DNA from: Diogma glabrata
Taxonomy: Eukaryota > Arthropoda > Insecta > Diptera > Cylindrotomidae
Length of the DNA stretch: 64,000 bases
Assembly: GCA_963693315.1 (NCBI GenBank)
Contig: OY856187.1
Location: forward strand, 386,177,263 to 386,241,262
Direction of reading: 5' to 3'
This document shows, one piece after another, positions 11,845 to 23,176 of this stretch. Below the pieces are notes generated by a model that saw nothing but the letters and a program-made list of their open reading frames with translations, was not told where the DNA came from and ran no database searches. Position 1 is the first letter of the stretch. The number at the start of each line of letters is the position of its first letter. A program made the position numbers and the translations under genes.

Positions 11845-14640
11845 GAGACTTGGCATCATGTTGAAGACACTTGACATCATATTGAAGACTGCGCTTGGTA
11901 GTATTTGGAAGTAGGGAAATATTGTTAACATCATCATGAAAATCTGCATTTGGAACCACTTGACGGCTGGTAAATATTTTGACATCAGAATGAAGGCTGC
12001 ATTTAATAATACTTGAGGGGTGGAACATCTAACATCATAACGAAGACTGCATTTGAATATGTTGGCATCATAATGAAGACTGCATCATAACGAAGGCTGC
12101 GGTTAATAATACTTGAAGGGTGGAACATTTAACATCATAACGAAGACTGCATTTAACGGTTGGTAAATATTTGACATCATAATGAAGGCGACATTTAATA
12201 ATACTTGAGGGGAGGAACATCTAACATCATAACGAAGACTGCATTTAACGGTTGGTAAATCTTTGACATAAAAATGACGACTGGACATAATATGTTTTTG
12301 AAGATTATCATTAAAGTATGTCCAACATCATATTGAAGACTGGATGTGGCATACTGTATCTTGAAGACGATTATTCTCAACATCAGTACTGACGACTAGA
12401 TATGACATAATATACTTTTGAAGACTGTACTTAAAATATGTCCGACATCATATTGAAGACTGGAGGCGGCATACTGTAATTTGAAGACGATTATTTTTAA
12501 CATCATGATGATGACTGGATGTAACATAATATGTTTTGAAGACTTTAAATATGTCCGACATCATAATGAAGACTGGATGCGGCATACTATATTTTGAAGA
12601 CGATTATGGTCAACATCATTATGAAGACTGGATGTAACATGATGTACTATTGAAGAATTAATAAAAGTATGTCCAACATCATAATGAAGACTGGATGTGG
12701 CATACTGTATCTTGAAGACGATTATTTTTAACATCATGATGAAAACTGGATGTAACTAACATAATATATTTTGAAGACTTTAAATACGTCCGACATCGTA
12801 ATGAAGACTGGATGCGGCATACTATAATTTGACGACGATTGTGTTAACATCGTTAATGAAGACTGGATGTAACACAATATACCTTGAAGACTTTAAATAT
12901 GTCCGACATCATAATGAAGACTGGATGCGGCATACTATATTTTGACGACGATTATGTTAACATCATTAATGAAGACTGGATGTAACACAATATATTTTGA
13001 AGACTTTAAATATGTCCGACATCATAATGAAGAATGGATGCGGCATACTATACTTTGACGACGATTGTGTTAACATCATTAATGAAGACTGGATGTAACA
13101 CAATATATTTTGAAGACTTTAAATATGTCCGACATCATAATGAAGACTGGATGCGGCATACTATATTTTGACGATTATTACGTTAACATCATTAATGAAG
13201 ACTGGATGTAACGTAATATATTTTGAAGACTTTAAATACGTCCGACATCGTAATGAAGACTGGATGCGGCATACTATAATTTGACGACGATTGTGTTAAC
13301 ATCGGTAATGAAGACTGGATGTAACACAATATACTTTGAAGACTTTAAATATGTCCGACATCATAATGAAGACAGGATGCGGCATACTATAATTTGACGA
13401 CGATTGTGTTAACATCGGTAATGAAGACTGGATGTAACACAATATACTTTGAAGACTTTAAATATGTCCGACATCATAATGAAGACTGGATGCGGCATAC
13501 TATACTTTGACGACGATTGTGTTAACATCATTAATGAAGACTGGATGTAACACAATATATTTTGAAGACTTTAAATATGTCCGACATCATAATGAAGACT
13601 GGATGCGGCATACTATACTTTGACGACGATTGTTAACATCATTAATGAAGACTGGATGCAACACAATATATTTTGAAGACTTTAAATATGTCCGACATCA
13701 TAATGAAGACTGGATGCGGCATACTATATTTTGACGATTATTACGTTAACATCATTAATGAAGACTGGATGTAACGTAATATATTTTGAAGACTTTAAAT
13801 ACGTCCGACATCGTAATGAAGACTGGATGCGGCATACTATAATTTGACGACGATTGTGTTAACATCGGTAATGAAGACTGGATGTAACACAATATACTTT
13901 GAAGACTTTAAATATGTCCGACATCATAATGAAGACAGGATGCGGCATACTATAATTTGACGACGATTGTGTTAACATCGGTAATGAAGACTGGATGTAA
14001 CACAATATACTTTGAAGACTTTAAATATGTCCGACATCATAATGAAGACTGGATGCGGCATACTATAATTTGACGACGATTGTGTTAACATCGGTAATGA
14101 AGACTGGATGTAACACAATATACTTTGAAGACTTTAAATATGTCCGACATCATAATGAAGACTGGATGCGGCATACTATAATTTGACGACGATTGTGTTA
14201 ACATCGGTAATGAAGACTGGATGTAACACAATATACTTTGAAGACTTTAAATATGTCCGACATCATAATGAAGACTGGATGCGGCATACTATACTTTGAC
14301 GACGATTGTGTTAACATCGGTAATGAAGACTGGATGTAACACAATATATTTTGAAGACTTTAAGTATGTCCAACATCATAATGAAGACTGGATGTGGCAT
14401 ACTGTATCTTGAAGACAATTAATATACATCATAATGAAGACTGGATGTATCACACTGTACTTTTGAAGACTTAATAAAAGTATGTCCCACATCATAATGA
14501 AGACTGGATGTGGCATACGGTATATTGAAGACGATTAATATACATCATAATGAAGACTGGATGTATCACACTGTGCTTTCAAAAATATGTCCAACATCAT
14601 AATGAAGACTGGATGTGGCATACTGTACTTTTATAGACGA
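11845..14640. repeat. 113-bp satellite array with dimeric and higher-order structure
   Basis: The unit is about 113 bp and consists of two half-units of about 56 bp. Each half contains ATGAAGACTGGATG; one continues CGGCATACTATA and the other TAACACAATATA. The left 0.9 kb and the last 0.3 kb are divergent, while 12.78-14.34 kb is highly homogeneous. A block with distinctive variants (ACGATTATTACGTTAAC, AAATACGTCCGACATCG, GACAGGATGC) occurs twice, offset by 563 bp (13171 to 13734 and 13371 to 13934), which is about five units. This is a higher-order duplication. Confidence 0.95.
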
Positions 14641-15299
14641 TGGTGCTCAATATCATCATAAGATATATTTTTGAAGACTGCATTTCTGATGACGACGTAA
14701 CATTAGTTTTAACCTTACTTTTGAAAACTTTGTGGTACTTATTTTCTCATCAAAACATGACGACACAGGATTTTTGCCTTTCATTGTTGTTCACTATCAC
14801 ATATATATTTATTAAAACAAAAAGTATCTTACCCACGTTGGTTCGGCACCAACTCCTGAATCTTCTGTGTTGAGTTGAGCAGCTCCAATAAATCTTTACG
14901 TTGTGTTGATGAACGATGAAAGAACAGCTCTACCACGTTTTCATCCTGGCAAGTGATAAGCAAAAATGCTCTACCAACTTGTCCCCTTGAAGTTGTGATG
15001 ATGAAAGAGCAGGTGTTGTCGCTTCAACTTGCTGATGATAAAGAGATCGATTCATACAAAACCATCTGTTTATATAGCAATATCAATCACCATAGTTGCT
15101 ATATTGTACGCATTATTCAATTTGGCGTGATGTGAGAAACCTGCTTTATCTTAGAAAAATGTGTATTGAATTTGTCAATAGATGGATTTTTTGAGGCCAG
15201 CAACTTTACAGCCCATCATTGTTATTTGTTTTGACGTTTGTTTGTTGATGTAATTATTTTTAGGTTTTTGTTTACAAAAAATAATGTTGGTTTGTTGTT
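14641..15299. other. Spacer between two tandem arrays in E3
   Basis: This is non-satellite sequence with small duplications (GATGAAAGA(A/G)CAG near 14916 and 15000). A 77-residue and a 60-residue open frame show no recognisable motif. Confidence 0.4.
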
Positions 15300-15715
15300 G
15301 AGTTTTTAAATGTTTAATAAATGTATTATATTATAGTGGATAATAGTGGTTTAAATGTTAATAAGTGTATAGTTGATTATTGTGATTTAAATGTTAACAA
15401 AGGTGTTGTTGATGATTCTGTTGTTCAAATATTAATAATGTATTGTTGATAATAGTGTCGGTTAAATGTTAATAAAAATATTGTTCATTTTAGTGGTTTA
15501 AATGTTAGTACGTGTATGGTTGATGTTTGTGGTTTAGATGTTAGCAAATATATTGTTGACTGATTTGTTAAATGTTAATGTTAATGGTATGTTTAATGTA
15601 AAATAATTGTGTTGTTGATGATTGTATAGTTTAATTATGTGTTGTTTAAATGTTCTGTTGATTATGGTGTCGTCTTTAAATGTTATGTTGAGTAAGGTGT
15701 CGTTTGGCTTTAACA
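15300..15715. repeat. Minisatellite of GTTTAAATGTTAATAA units
   Basis: A degenerate tandem array at the right end of E3. The phrase GTGGTTTAAATGTTAATAA recurs with a variable spacing of roughly 40-60 bp, separated by GTTGATTAT or GTTGATGATT-like segments. Confidence 0.75.
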
Positions 15716-16180
15716 CTCATTTTAGAATATACACTTGTACGCCCGCTGACCATATTTCTCTCACTTCATTAAAGAAGATCTAAACCATTTTAATGGGAAA
15801 ATGTTTTGCTATGATCATGTTTGTGCATATATGAGTGTCTTTAAAACATTGTGATAGTTTTACAAAACACAACCATTAAGTGAAAACGAAGTTTATTGAC
15901 ATAGAAAGGTAAATTAAAATAAAACATTACAACAACGGGTTCCATTCGGTCAATTTCTTGCTCTCTTTGGGGGAGGAAGGTTGGTTTAGGTCAAAGGATC
16001 CTCGCCTTCATTTCCAACTTTTTTTTTCTCAATAATCTTCTCCATCGGACCCCTGTAGGGAAACTTTCAGAGGATCCTCCTGGTTTTTCTTCATCTTCAG
16101 AGTTAACTTGAAGGACCCCATTCAGGCAGTTCCGCCGGCAATTTTAGCATGCTGGGGAACATTTGGGGCTTGTTTTTTTC
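15716..16180. repeat. Foldback left arm, inner part
   Basis: This pairs, inverted, with about 16375-16846 (for example GGACCCCTGTAGGGAAAC with GTTTCCCTACAGGGGTCC). On the minus strand it continues the cysteine-rich reading from the loop, with C-x2-C and acidic serine-rich sequence before stops. Confidence 0.75.
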
Positions 16181-16360
16181 TCGCCACACTTTGCGCTGAC
16201 ACGGTCTTCCTGGCATCGGCAGAAAATCATTTTAAGGATATCACCCGGTGCAGCTGCTAACTCACTGTGCACTGGGACCAGGCAGTTGTTCTCAATCTTC
16301 CGCCCATACATCTGAGAAGGCAGGTCAATTCCTAAAAATGATTTTCTGCTGATGAACAAA
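16144..16360 (-). pseudogene. Cysteine-rich (Tesmin/CXC-like) C-terminal protein relic
   Basis: A 71-residue minus-strand reading has a hydrophobic and polar lead (VPVHSELAAAPGDILKMI) followed by C-R-C-x7-AKC and KCSPAC. This pattern (two acidic/proline residues, ILK-I, then closely spaced cysteines) matches the cysteine-rich C-terminus I know from many uncharacterised, probably transposon-borne insect proteins, with CXC-type metal-binding cysteines. Part of the cysteine array is lost (G-E-K-K where C-x-K would be expected) and no start belongs to it, so it is a fragment. The family placement is by eye and tentative. Confidence 0.45.
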
Positions 16361-16371
16361 AGACAGTGCTA

Positions 16372-16472
16372 GCGTAAAGTATGGCTGCAAAAAAGCAAGC
16401 CTCAAATGTTCTCCAGCATGCCAAAATTTGCCAGGGGATCTACATGAATGGGGCCCTTCAAGTTGACTCCGA
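16372..16472 (+). pseudogene. Second, inverted copy of the cysteine-rich C-terminus
   Basis: The + strand of the right arm reads YGCKKASLKCSPAC and then about 15 residues to a stop near 16470. These are the same residues that end the minus-strand relic in the loop (SPKCSPAC). The foldback is therefore built from two head-to-head copies of the 3' end of one gene. The alternative + frame at 16381-16617 is offset and probably not coding. Confidence 0.45.
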
Positions 16473-17299
16473 AGATGAGAAAAAACAAGAGGATCCTCTG
16501 ATTGTTTCCCTACAGGGGTCCGACGGAGAATATGACAGAGAAAGAGAAGATGAGAACGAAGGCGAGGATGGAGGACCACACCCCTTCCCCCCTCCAAGAG
16601 GGCAAGAAATTGGCTGAATGGTACCTACTGTTGTAATGTTTTATGTTCATTTACTTTTCTATGTCCATAAATTTCGTTTTCACTTAATGGTTCTGTTTTC
16701 TAAAACTATCACAATGTCTTATAGACACTCATGTATGTACAAATAAGGTTATAGCAAAAATTTTTCCATTAAACTGGTCTAGATCTTCTTTAATGAAGTG
16801 AAAGGAACCTGGTCGGCGAGCCTACAAATATATATTCTAAAATGAGTATGTGTCCTATTTAGACTTCTACTACTGGGTTTGTGTACAAAATGGTGCATAT
16901 TTTGGCCAATACGGTGACCGGAAATGGTGAGAAATGGATAGATTCATAAGAGTAAAGAGGAGTAAAAGAGTAAAAATGTGAAGTAAACATTTTATTCTAA
17001 AGTTACAGTGTTTTAAGAGAGGATATCTGGAAAACTATAAAAAATATAAAAAAGCTTGACTGGGTAAAACTTGTAACAAATTTAATCAGCTTTCATTTTG
17101 TAAGAGTAGTCATGTCGATTGGATGCACAGTTTTCGAGATATACGCAAAAAACTTAAAAATGAGACTTCCAAACCCCCCCTTCCCCCTGGCATTGAGGCT
17201 ACAGATTGGAACTTATGATATGTTCACCGCCCAGCTTAACTAGTCCAAATAAAGTAACGAAGTCTAAAATTGTGTTCCAAACATTTCCCTCTATACCGT
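16375..17299. repeat. Foldback right arm (uninterrupted)
   Basis: This is the reverse complement of the two left-arm pieces joined across E3. It supplies the empty-site sequence that defines the E3 boundaries. Confidence 0.75.
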
Positions 17300-17319
17300 T
17301 TTTTGGGATTTCATTGCCA

Positions 17320-17838
17320 GGGACCCTATTCCCGAACACATAAATGTCATCACAATATTGTAAATTCACACAATATTATGAATTTCGTATTATGTAACAC
17401 CAATTTAGTGAAAATTCAACACAATATTGTAAATCGACAAGAACAATATAGTTACTGTCAAAATCACAATTTTGCTTCATGTTTTGTGTGTTGACTTTTT
17501 TATACGAATTTCATCGATTAGCGTAAAAATTAATTTATAACGCAAAATTAAGTCTTTAATAATATTAAATAATCATATTTTTATATAAATATCATTAAAA
17601 CATATTTATTTATTAAATATATTTCTATTTTATTTTGCATCTTTTAAGATTAAAAAAGTTAGTTGTCAAAAGTACGAATCTAGTACCAAAAATCTGTTAT
17701 AATTTTGTAAAAATTTGTTATAATTTGTTTGACACACATATGAGTTACAGAATACCATTTTTAAACAAACTTGTTAAGCATTTTGGTGAAATTGACAATA
17801 TTATCGATTGACAAATATGTGTTGGGGAATAGGGTCCC
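17320..17838. mobile_element. MITE-like element with GGGACCCTATTCCC inverted ends
   Basis: The left end GGGACCCTATTCCCGAACAC and the right end, ending GGAATAGGGTCCC, are inverted repeats of about 25-30 bp: after inversion the right end reads GGGACCCTATTCCCCAACAC and continues ATATTTGTCA. The 519-bp interior is A+T-rich and non-coding, with a palindromic CACAATATTGTAAAT phrase repeated near the left end. I see no convincing target-site duplication. Confidence 0.75.
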
Positions 17839-19383
17839 AGGATAACATCTTCATTTCATCGTGTATTATAAAAAACCAAAGTCATCAGCTGAACAAAAAA
17901 CGGTTCGTTAATTACAGATATACAAAATAATGTATAATAATTAATTCAATCAAATCATTTTAATTTTATTAATTTTATTGAGATATGAAAGTTTTAAATT
18001 CTGCTTATTAAATTCCATGAATTTTATTTTATTAAAGAAACTTAGTCATGTTGCTCGATAAATAAATTGTTAATTAATCTTTAAAAAAAAAAATTTTTTT
18101 AAAATAAGTAAGTTTTACAATTAATAAACATTACAGAACTTTACAACAAAAAATTTAATAACATTTTCAAATATTTTTTATATAAATACTTCGGTCTAAA
18201 AGACCTAAGTATTACATTCATGAGCCAGAAGTGAAATTCTTACCTCCTTTTTTTTAACATTTCTCGACGTTCTAGGAACTACTGATTCTAAAAAAGCAAC
18301 AAAAAAAATGTATGTCTGTCGGTCGGCCGTTCGTCGGTCATTACCTACGCTGCAGGGAAAACCGCTGGAGGGATTTCAAATTTTTGTTTTCTAAAAATAG
18401 GTATACTGAAGGGACAGGTCCGAAAGGACGCTGTGTTCGATTACTGTACCGCAATTGTGTCAAAAACAGCAAATTTTCATATTTTTGGCTTAAAAAACGT
18501 TCATTTGAATTGATTACGAGTAGGAACATTGAATTTGGAGAAATCTTGGTGGTCGGGATTGGTATGTGAGACCAAAATCTAGATTATTGCATTATAAGTT
18601 TGTCAAAAAAATGTTGTCAAGGGTGTCAAAAGAAAGATTTTAATTTTTTTTTACCCAACTTTTTGGAAAAAAATAAAATTAATAATATGTATGACATGAA
18701 AATATATTATTATCATGATGGAAAACGTGTTCTAGACAGATTTGTGAAAACTTAACCATTTTTGATTTTCCTGAAACTTGGCATATAAGGAGTATGGACA
18801 AAATAAAAAATACGACTTATTTTAAAATTTTTTTAAAGTGAATAGTTTGAGCTTAGGGGGCACCCGAACATGCATGAAAAATGAAAATTCTGCCAATCCG
18901 ATGTAATTTTGAAATTAAATTGCTCAAGAACGGCTATACCGATTTCATCAAACTTTTTTTTGTTTGATAGATGATTAGTTAGATCTTTGAAAAAAAACTA
19001 ATTTATTATTTTTATAATTAATTTTTAAATAAAAATATTAAAAAAACTTTTTTAAAGATGGCGCTAGGGTCGCAGATCAATTGAAATTAAACTAATTTTT
19101 TTCTGAAAATAGTTCTATCCTTACTTTAAAATATATCAAATTAACTCAGAGGTGCTAATTTTTGTTGTTGAGATATTTAATTTTAAAGATTTTTCGTACG
19201 ACTGAAATTCGAATTTTTCTTCATTTTTTCAAACAACTTCCATTAACAAAAACTTTTAAAATTAATCAAATTTTAACTTTTTTTTTTTAAATATAGCTCT
19301 AACCTTACTTTAAAATATATCATATTTACAAAGAGAAGTTAATTCGTGTTCTTGAGATATTTAATTTTAAAGATTTTTAATCT
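17839..19383. other. A+T-rich repeat-like sequence
   Basis: The phrase ATGTATGTCTGTCGGTCGGC at 18308 followed by GGAAAACCGCTGGAGGGATTTC resembles dispersed repeats common in arthropod genomes. Downstream, an ATTTAATTTTAAAGATTTTT phrase occurs twice (about 19176 and 19360), each time after a 'taccttactttaaaatatatca' motif, so this looks like a decayed tandem duplication of about 190 bp. No gene is seen. The open frame at 18312-18569 lies in the repeat. Confidence 0.45.
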
Positions 19384-20979
19384 GTAGAATTTGATGAAAT
19401 TTATTACCACGTGATTGCTGAATTGACTGCAAAGGTGAACAAATTGAAATTAAATGAAAGTTCATCAACAAAGCATGATTCACGAAAGATCAGGACATTC
19501 ACCTCATGATGATTACAAACTTCCAAAGTTAGATATCAAGAAGTTTACTGGAAATTACCAAAGGTGGCCTGCATTCATCGACTTGTTTAACAAAGCATAT
19601 CATACGAATTCAAAACTTTCTCCGGCTCAAAAACTACAGTATCTCAAAAATCATTTAGCTGGTGAAGCAAACGATCTGATTCAACATTATCCATCCACTG
19701 ATACTAGTTATATTGAGGCCTACCAAAAGCTTAGTGCACGTTATGATAGAAAAAATTTATTATACATTCCTATGTTGAACAATTTTATAATATTCCATCA
19801 ATTAAAAAAGTGTCTGCACCATCCATCATAAAGTTATTAGATTGTTGTGACGATATTATAAAAGGACTAAAGGCGCTGGGAACAAGGGCAGAAAACAGGG
19901 ACCATTTCCTTATATATACAATAGTCAACAAACTGGATGATGAAACTCGAATGTTGTGGTCTAACTTCTCTGCTGAGATTGAGTATCCAGCAGATATGAC
20001 TAATTTGTTTGAATTTTTAAACATAAGAGTTGATTCGCAGGAAATATATAAATCGTCTTTTGTTGATTCAAAATACATAATTAAGAAAACTAATGCGCAT
20101 GTTGCTGCCGAAGATAATTGTCCGGTTTGTGAAGGTGATTCTCATCCGTTATATGAATGCAAACAATTTCAAGCAATGGATATTACTGAAAGAAGAAATT
20201 TCATGAAAACAGTTGGTTGGTGTTTCAATTGTTTAGTTGCTAGTCACATGGTTTCAAAATGCAAATCTAAACGAAGATGTTCCATAAGCAATTTTAGACA
20301 TCACACCTTATTACACATCGATTCTTTTAAATACTCAAACTCATCTAAGAGTTCTGCATCTACTAAGCCGTTGCTGGTGCATACTTCTGCTGTTTCAGAT
20401 GCTGTTGCTGCTGTTGTAGATGAACCATCATCAAGCAAAAATCAACACAATTTGGTACAAGCTGCAACTTTAAGTATTTGTAATTCAAAGTCAGTTACGT
20501 TACTTCCAACAGTTTTTATCAGTGTGAAAACGGGTCTGGGTACCTATATTAACTGCGAGGCTTTACTGGACAGTGGATCTGAATTATCATTTGCTACTGA
20601 AGCCTGCATACAAAAGCTACAGTTAACTAGAAAAAACGCCAGAATATCTTCATCAACAGCTGTTGTTTCAAAGGGACGTTCGGAACTAACAACCACATCG
20701 CGCTTTGATAAAAATGTGAAAATATGTTTTGAAGTTTTGATTTTATCAAAAATAACTTCTCAACTGCCGTCGTCTGAAATTAATTCAATTAATGTAGAAA
20801 AATTGCGGCAATTAGAAATCGCTGATCCGAGCTTTAACAAGCCAAACAACATCGACATTTTTATCGGAGCTGATCAATTTTTTAAAATTCTGTTACCCGA
20901 AAGAATGAAAATTGACGACGGCTCCCCAGTTAATGCCACTGTTAGTCTGATTGCTGAAACAAATGTAGACAATCTATAA
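19384..20979 (+). pseudogene. BEL/Pao gag and aspartic protease, three frames
   Basis: Frame one (19384-19509) gives the gag N-terminus. Frame two (19454-19831) gives the conserved gag core, with PKLDIKKFTGNYQRW and KLQYLKNHLAGEA. Frame three (19810-20979) continues gag and then has two zinc-knuckle-like motifs: CPVCEGDSHPLYEC and CFNCLVASHMVSKC (C-x2-C-x4-H-x4-C). The retroviral-type protease active site follows, ALLDSGSELSF at about 20564-20596, with its Asp intact. Two frameshifts mean no single protein can be made. The protease part is the best preserved. Confidence 0.85.
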
Positions 20980-20984
20980 AAAAA

Positions 20985-21912
20985 AATGGGAAATTGAGGA
21001 AGTTTTAACCGAACCAATTTTAACCGAGGAATAACAAAAATGTGAATCTCATTTTCAAAAAACTGTCACGCAGAATGCTGATGGTCGTTAAGTAGTTCGA
21101 TTGCCATTTCGAGAACCAATAACGAAGTAAGGCAATTTAGAGTGGACAGCTACTTATGGAAAATTGTTTTAATCGTTTAATTGTATAATGAATTTATGGC
21201 TGAGTATTTGGAATTGAAACACATGGAATTAATTCCAAATGACTCGGTAAAGGATGCGTCTGGTAAATTCTACTTACCACATCATGGTGTACTAAAGGAA
21301 TCCAGCACAACTACTAAAATGAAAATAGTTTTTGATGGATCAGTTAGTATAAAGGACGGAGCTTCTCTAAACGATCAGTTGATGGTTGGTCCAACTATTC
21401 AAGAAGGAATTATTTCGATCATACAACGATGTAGGAAGTACGTGGTAGTATTCATAGTGGAGAAAATGTTTGGACAAATTTTGGTGCACAAAGATGATCA
21501 AAATTTTCAAAGAATTGTTTGGAGAAGTGATCCATCTGAATCAATAAACCATTATAGATTGTGTACTGTAACATATGGTACTGGATGTGCTCCATTTTTG
21601 GCCACCCGGGTCTTAAAGAAGATCGCGGATGATTGTCAGGTACAATACCCAGATATTGCAAAAATCATACAACATGGTTTTTACGTCGATGATGTCATTT
21701 CAGGAGGTGATAGTCTTGAAGAAGTTCTTGAAATTCAACAAAATTTAAGATCAATCTTAGACTGTCATGGTTTTCACTTCAATTCAGACTTTCTTGATTC
21801 AATTCCTGAAGATGACAAAGAAATTAAAAACCTTTCATTGGATTCCGATTCATCAATTAAAGTTTTGGGAGTTGCCTGGAACCCAACTGAAGATAATTTT
21901 TCTTTAAGGTAA
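20985..21912 (+). pseudogene. BEL/Pao reverse transcriptase
   Basis: Linker sequence with stops (WEIEEVLTEP near 20985) leads into an open frame at 21181-21912. Pao-type RT blocks are readable: MKIVFDGS, SLNDQLMVGP, and the catalytic box FYVDDVISGG near 21680, which is intact. The motif-A region, where this family normally has an Asp in an ADIEKM-like stretch, reads FIVEKMF (about 21451-21471), so the first catalytic Asp is missing. This domain would copy the element's RNA into DNA in an intact copy; here it should be inactive. Confidence 0.85.
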
Positions 21913-23176
21913 AATTGGATGAAACAGTATCTGGCACAAAGCGCTCTATTTTGTAAGAAGCAGCACGAATTTTTGACCCACTAGGTTGGCTATCACCAGT
22001 TATAATTAGAGTAAAAATATTTTTTCAACAGCTTTGGTTACTTCAATTAAACGGGGATGATAAACTGCCTGATGGTCTCCTAAATCATTAGTCTGAACTA
22101 AGAGAAGATCTACGTCTTCTAGAAGATATCAAGGTACCGCGATGGTAAGGATTGAATAAAAATGAAGTCATAAAAAAATATGGGTTTTGTGACGCTTCTG
22201 AAGCTGGCTATGGTGCTGTTGTCTATTGCCGTATTGAAAAGTCAACGTCTGCTGAAACTTTTGTAAAATTATTGGTGTCCAAAACAAAAGTATCACCAAT
22301 AAAACAACAGTCAATTCCGCGACTATTGTTGGTTCGACTTATAAAGTCTACAATAGAGTCAATGGAGTTCAATAATCCCAAGGTTCAATAATCCCAAGAA
22401 AACCTTTGTTGCAAACAGAACATCCGAGATATTTCAAGATCTTCCAAAATCTAATTGCCAACATGTTCGATCGAGTGAAAATCTGGCTGATTATGCGTCG
22501 CGTGGTATCAGCTCAGCGGAGCTTATTAATCGCGGTCAGTGGTGGCATGGGCCGGCTTGGCTGGTCAAATCTAAAGACAATTGGCCCATTCAAAGTACTA
22601 AAACTGAAAGTCAAGAAATTATTGAAGAAAAATTACCTGAAGTTTTTTCGTATCAAATATTCAACGCATCTGAAATTATTGATGATCTTTTATCTAGAAT
22701 TTCAAAATTTAATAAACATTTTGGCTTGGGTATTTAGATTTAAGTTGAGATGTCAACGAAAGATTATTGGTAAACCAGTTTTATCCACAGAAGAGATTGA
22801 AAACGTAAAGTCTAAGATTATCAAAGTAATTCAACAATCAATTTATGCTGATGAACTTCAGTCTTTAAAACAAGGGCTTGCTGTGAAATCTTCAAGTAAA
22901 CTCAAAAACCTGAATCCATTCATAGATGACAACGATCTTATTAGAGTTGGTGACCGCTTGGACAATTCTATGGCTAAATTTAAAACCAAGTATCCATTAC
23001 TTTTACCGGGTAATCATGAGTTTACAAGAAAAATTGTAATTCATTTGCATAGATATAACTTGCATGCTGGACCTACGCTGCTTTTGGCTATTTCAAGAGA
23101 AAATTACTGGATCATTGGGGCCCGTTATTTAATACGACAAGTTTCCCCACTCCTGCGTAGAATTCTCCAGATATAG
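21913..23176 (+). pseudogene. BEL/Pao RNase H region and integrase N-terminus
   Basis: After a frameshift, the frame at 22152-22391 has GFCDASEAGYGAVVY, the RNase H entry block with its Asp. The next frame (22406-23176) is out of register at first and then recovers the linker and integrase zinc-finger region, with LIRVGDRL, YPLLLPGNHEFT and ARYLIRQV. A HxxHxxC-type arrangement is partly visible (HLHRYNLHAG). Multiple frameshifts are present. Confidence 0.75.

Larger units (their letters stand above)
11721..15715. mobile_element. Insertion E3: TGATAATGG...TTTAACA, TSD CTCAT, satellite-filled
   Basis: A 3995-bp insertion into the left arm of the foldback. The homologous right arm shows the uninterrupted site (reverse complement ATGAG at 16842-16846). 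In the left arm CTCAT stands at both 11716-11720 and 15716-15720, a 5-bp target-site duplication. The ends read TG...CA. The left terminus TGATAATGGATA resembles the inverted right end of E1 (TGTAATGGATA). Most of the element is satellite DNA. I recognise no coding sequence. Confidence 0.75.
11108..17299. mobile_element. Large foldback (inverted-repeat) element, left arm interrupted
   Basis: The sequence from 11108 to 11720, continued at 15716-16180, is the reverse complement of about 16375-17299. The arms are therefore about 0.9-1.1 kb, with a loop of about 195 bp. Matching landmarks: AGGAAATGCTTGGAACACAA (left) with TTGTGTTCCAAACATTTCCC (right), and TTCATTAAAGAAGATCT with AGATCTTCTTTAATGAA. 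The arms differ by scattered substitutions and small gaps, so the structure is not recent. The loop and inner arms carry the C-terminal end of a cysteine-rich protein. A 4.0-kb insertion (E3) splits the left arm. Confidence 0.8.

Noticed and set aside
11782..12383. Minus-strand frames of 60-75 residues with similar sequences
   Set aside because: Encoded by the satellite units; no independent coding signal.
16381..16617. 78-residue + frame starting at an ATG and rich in Glu/Asp
   Set aside because: It is offset from the frame that reads the cysteine motif shared with the other arm. Its acidic composition comes from GA-rich DNA.
19785..20078. 97-residue minus-strand frame
   Set aside because: Antisense to BEL/Pao gag.
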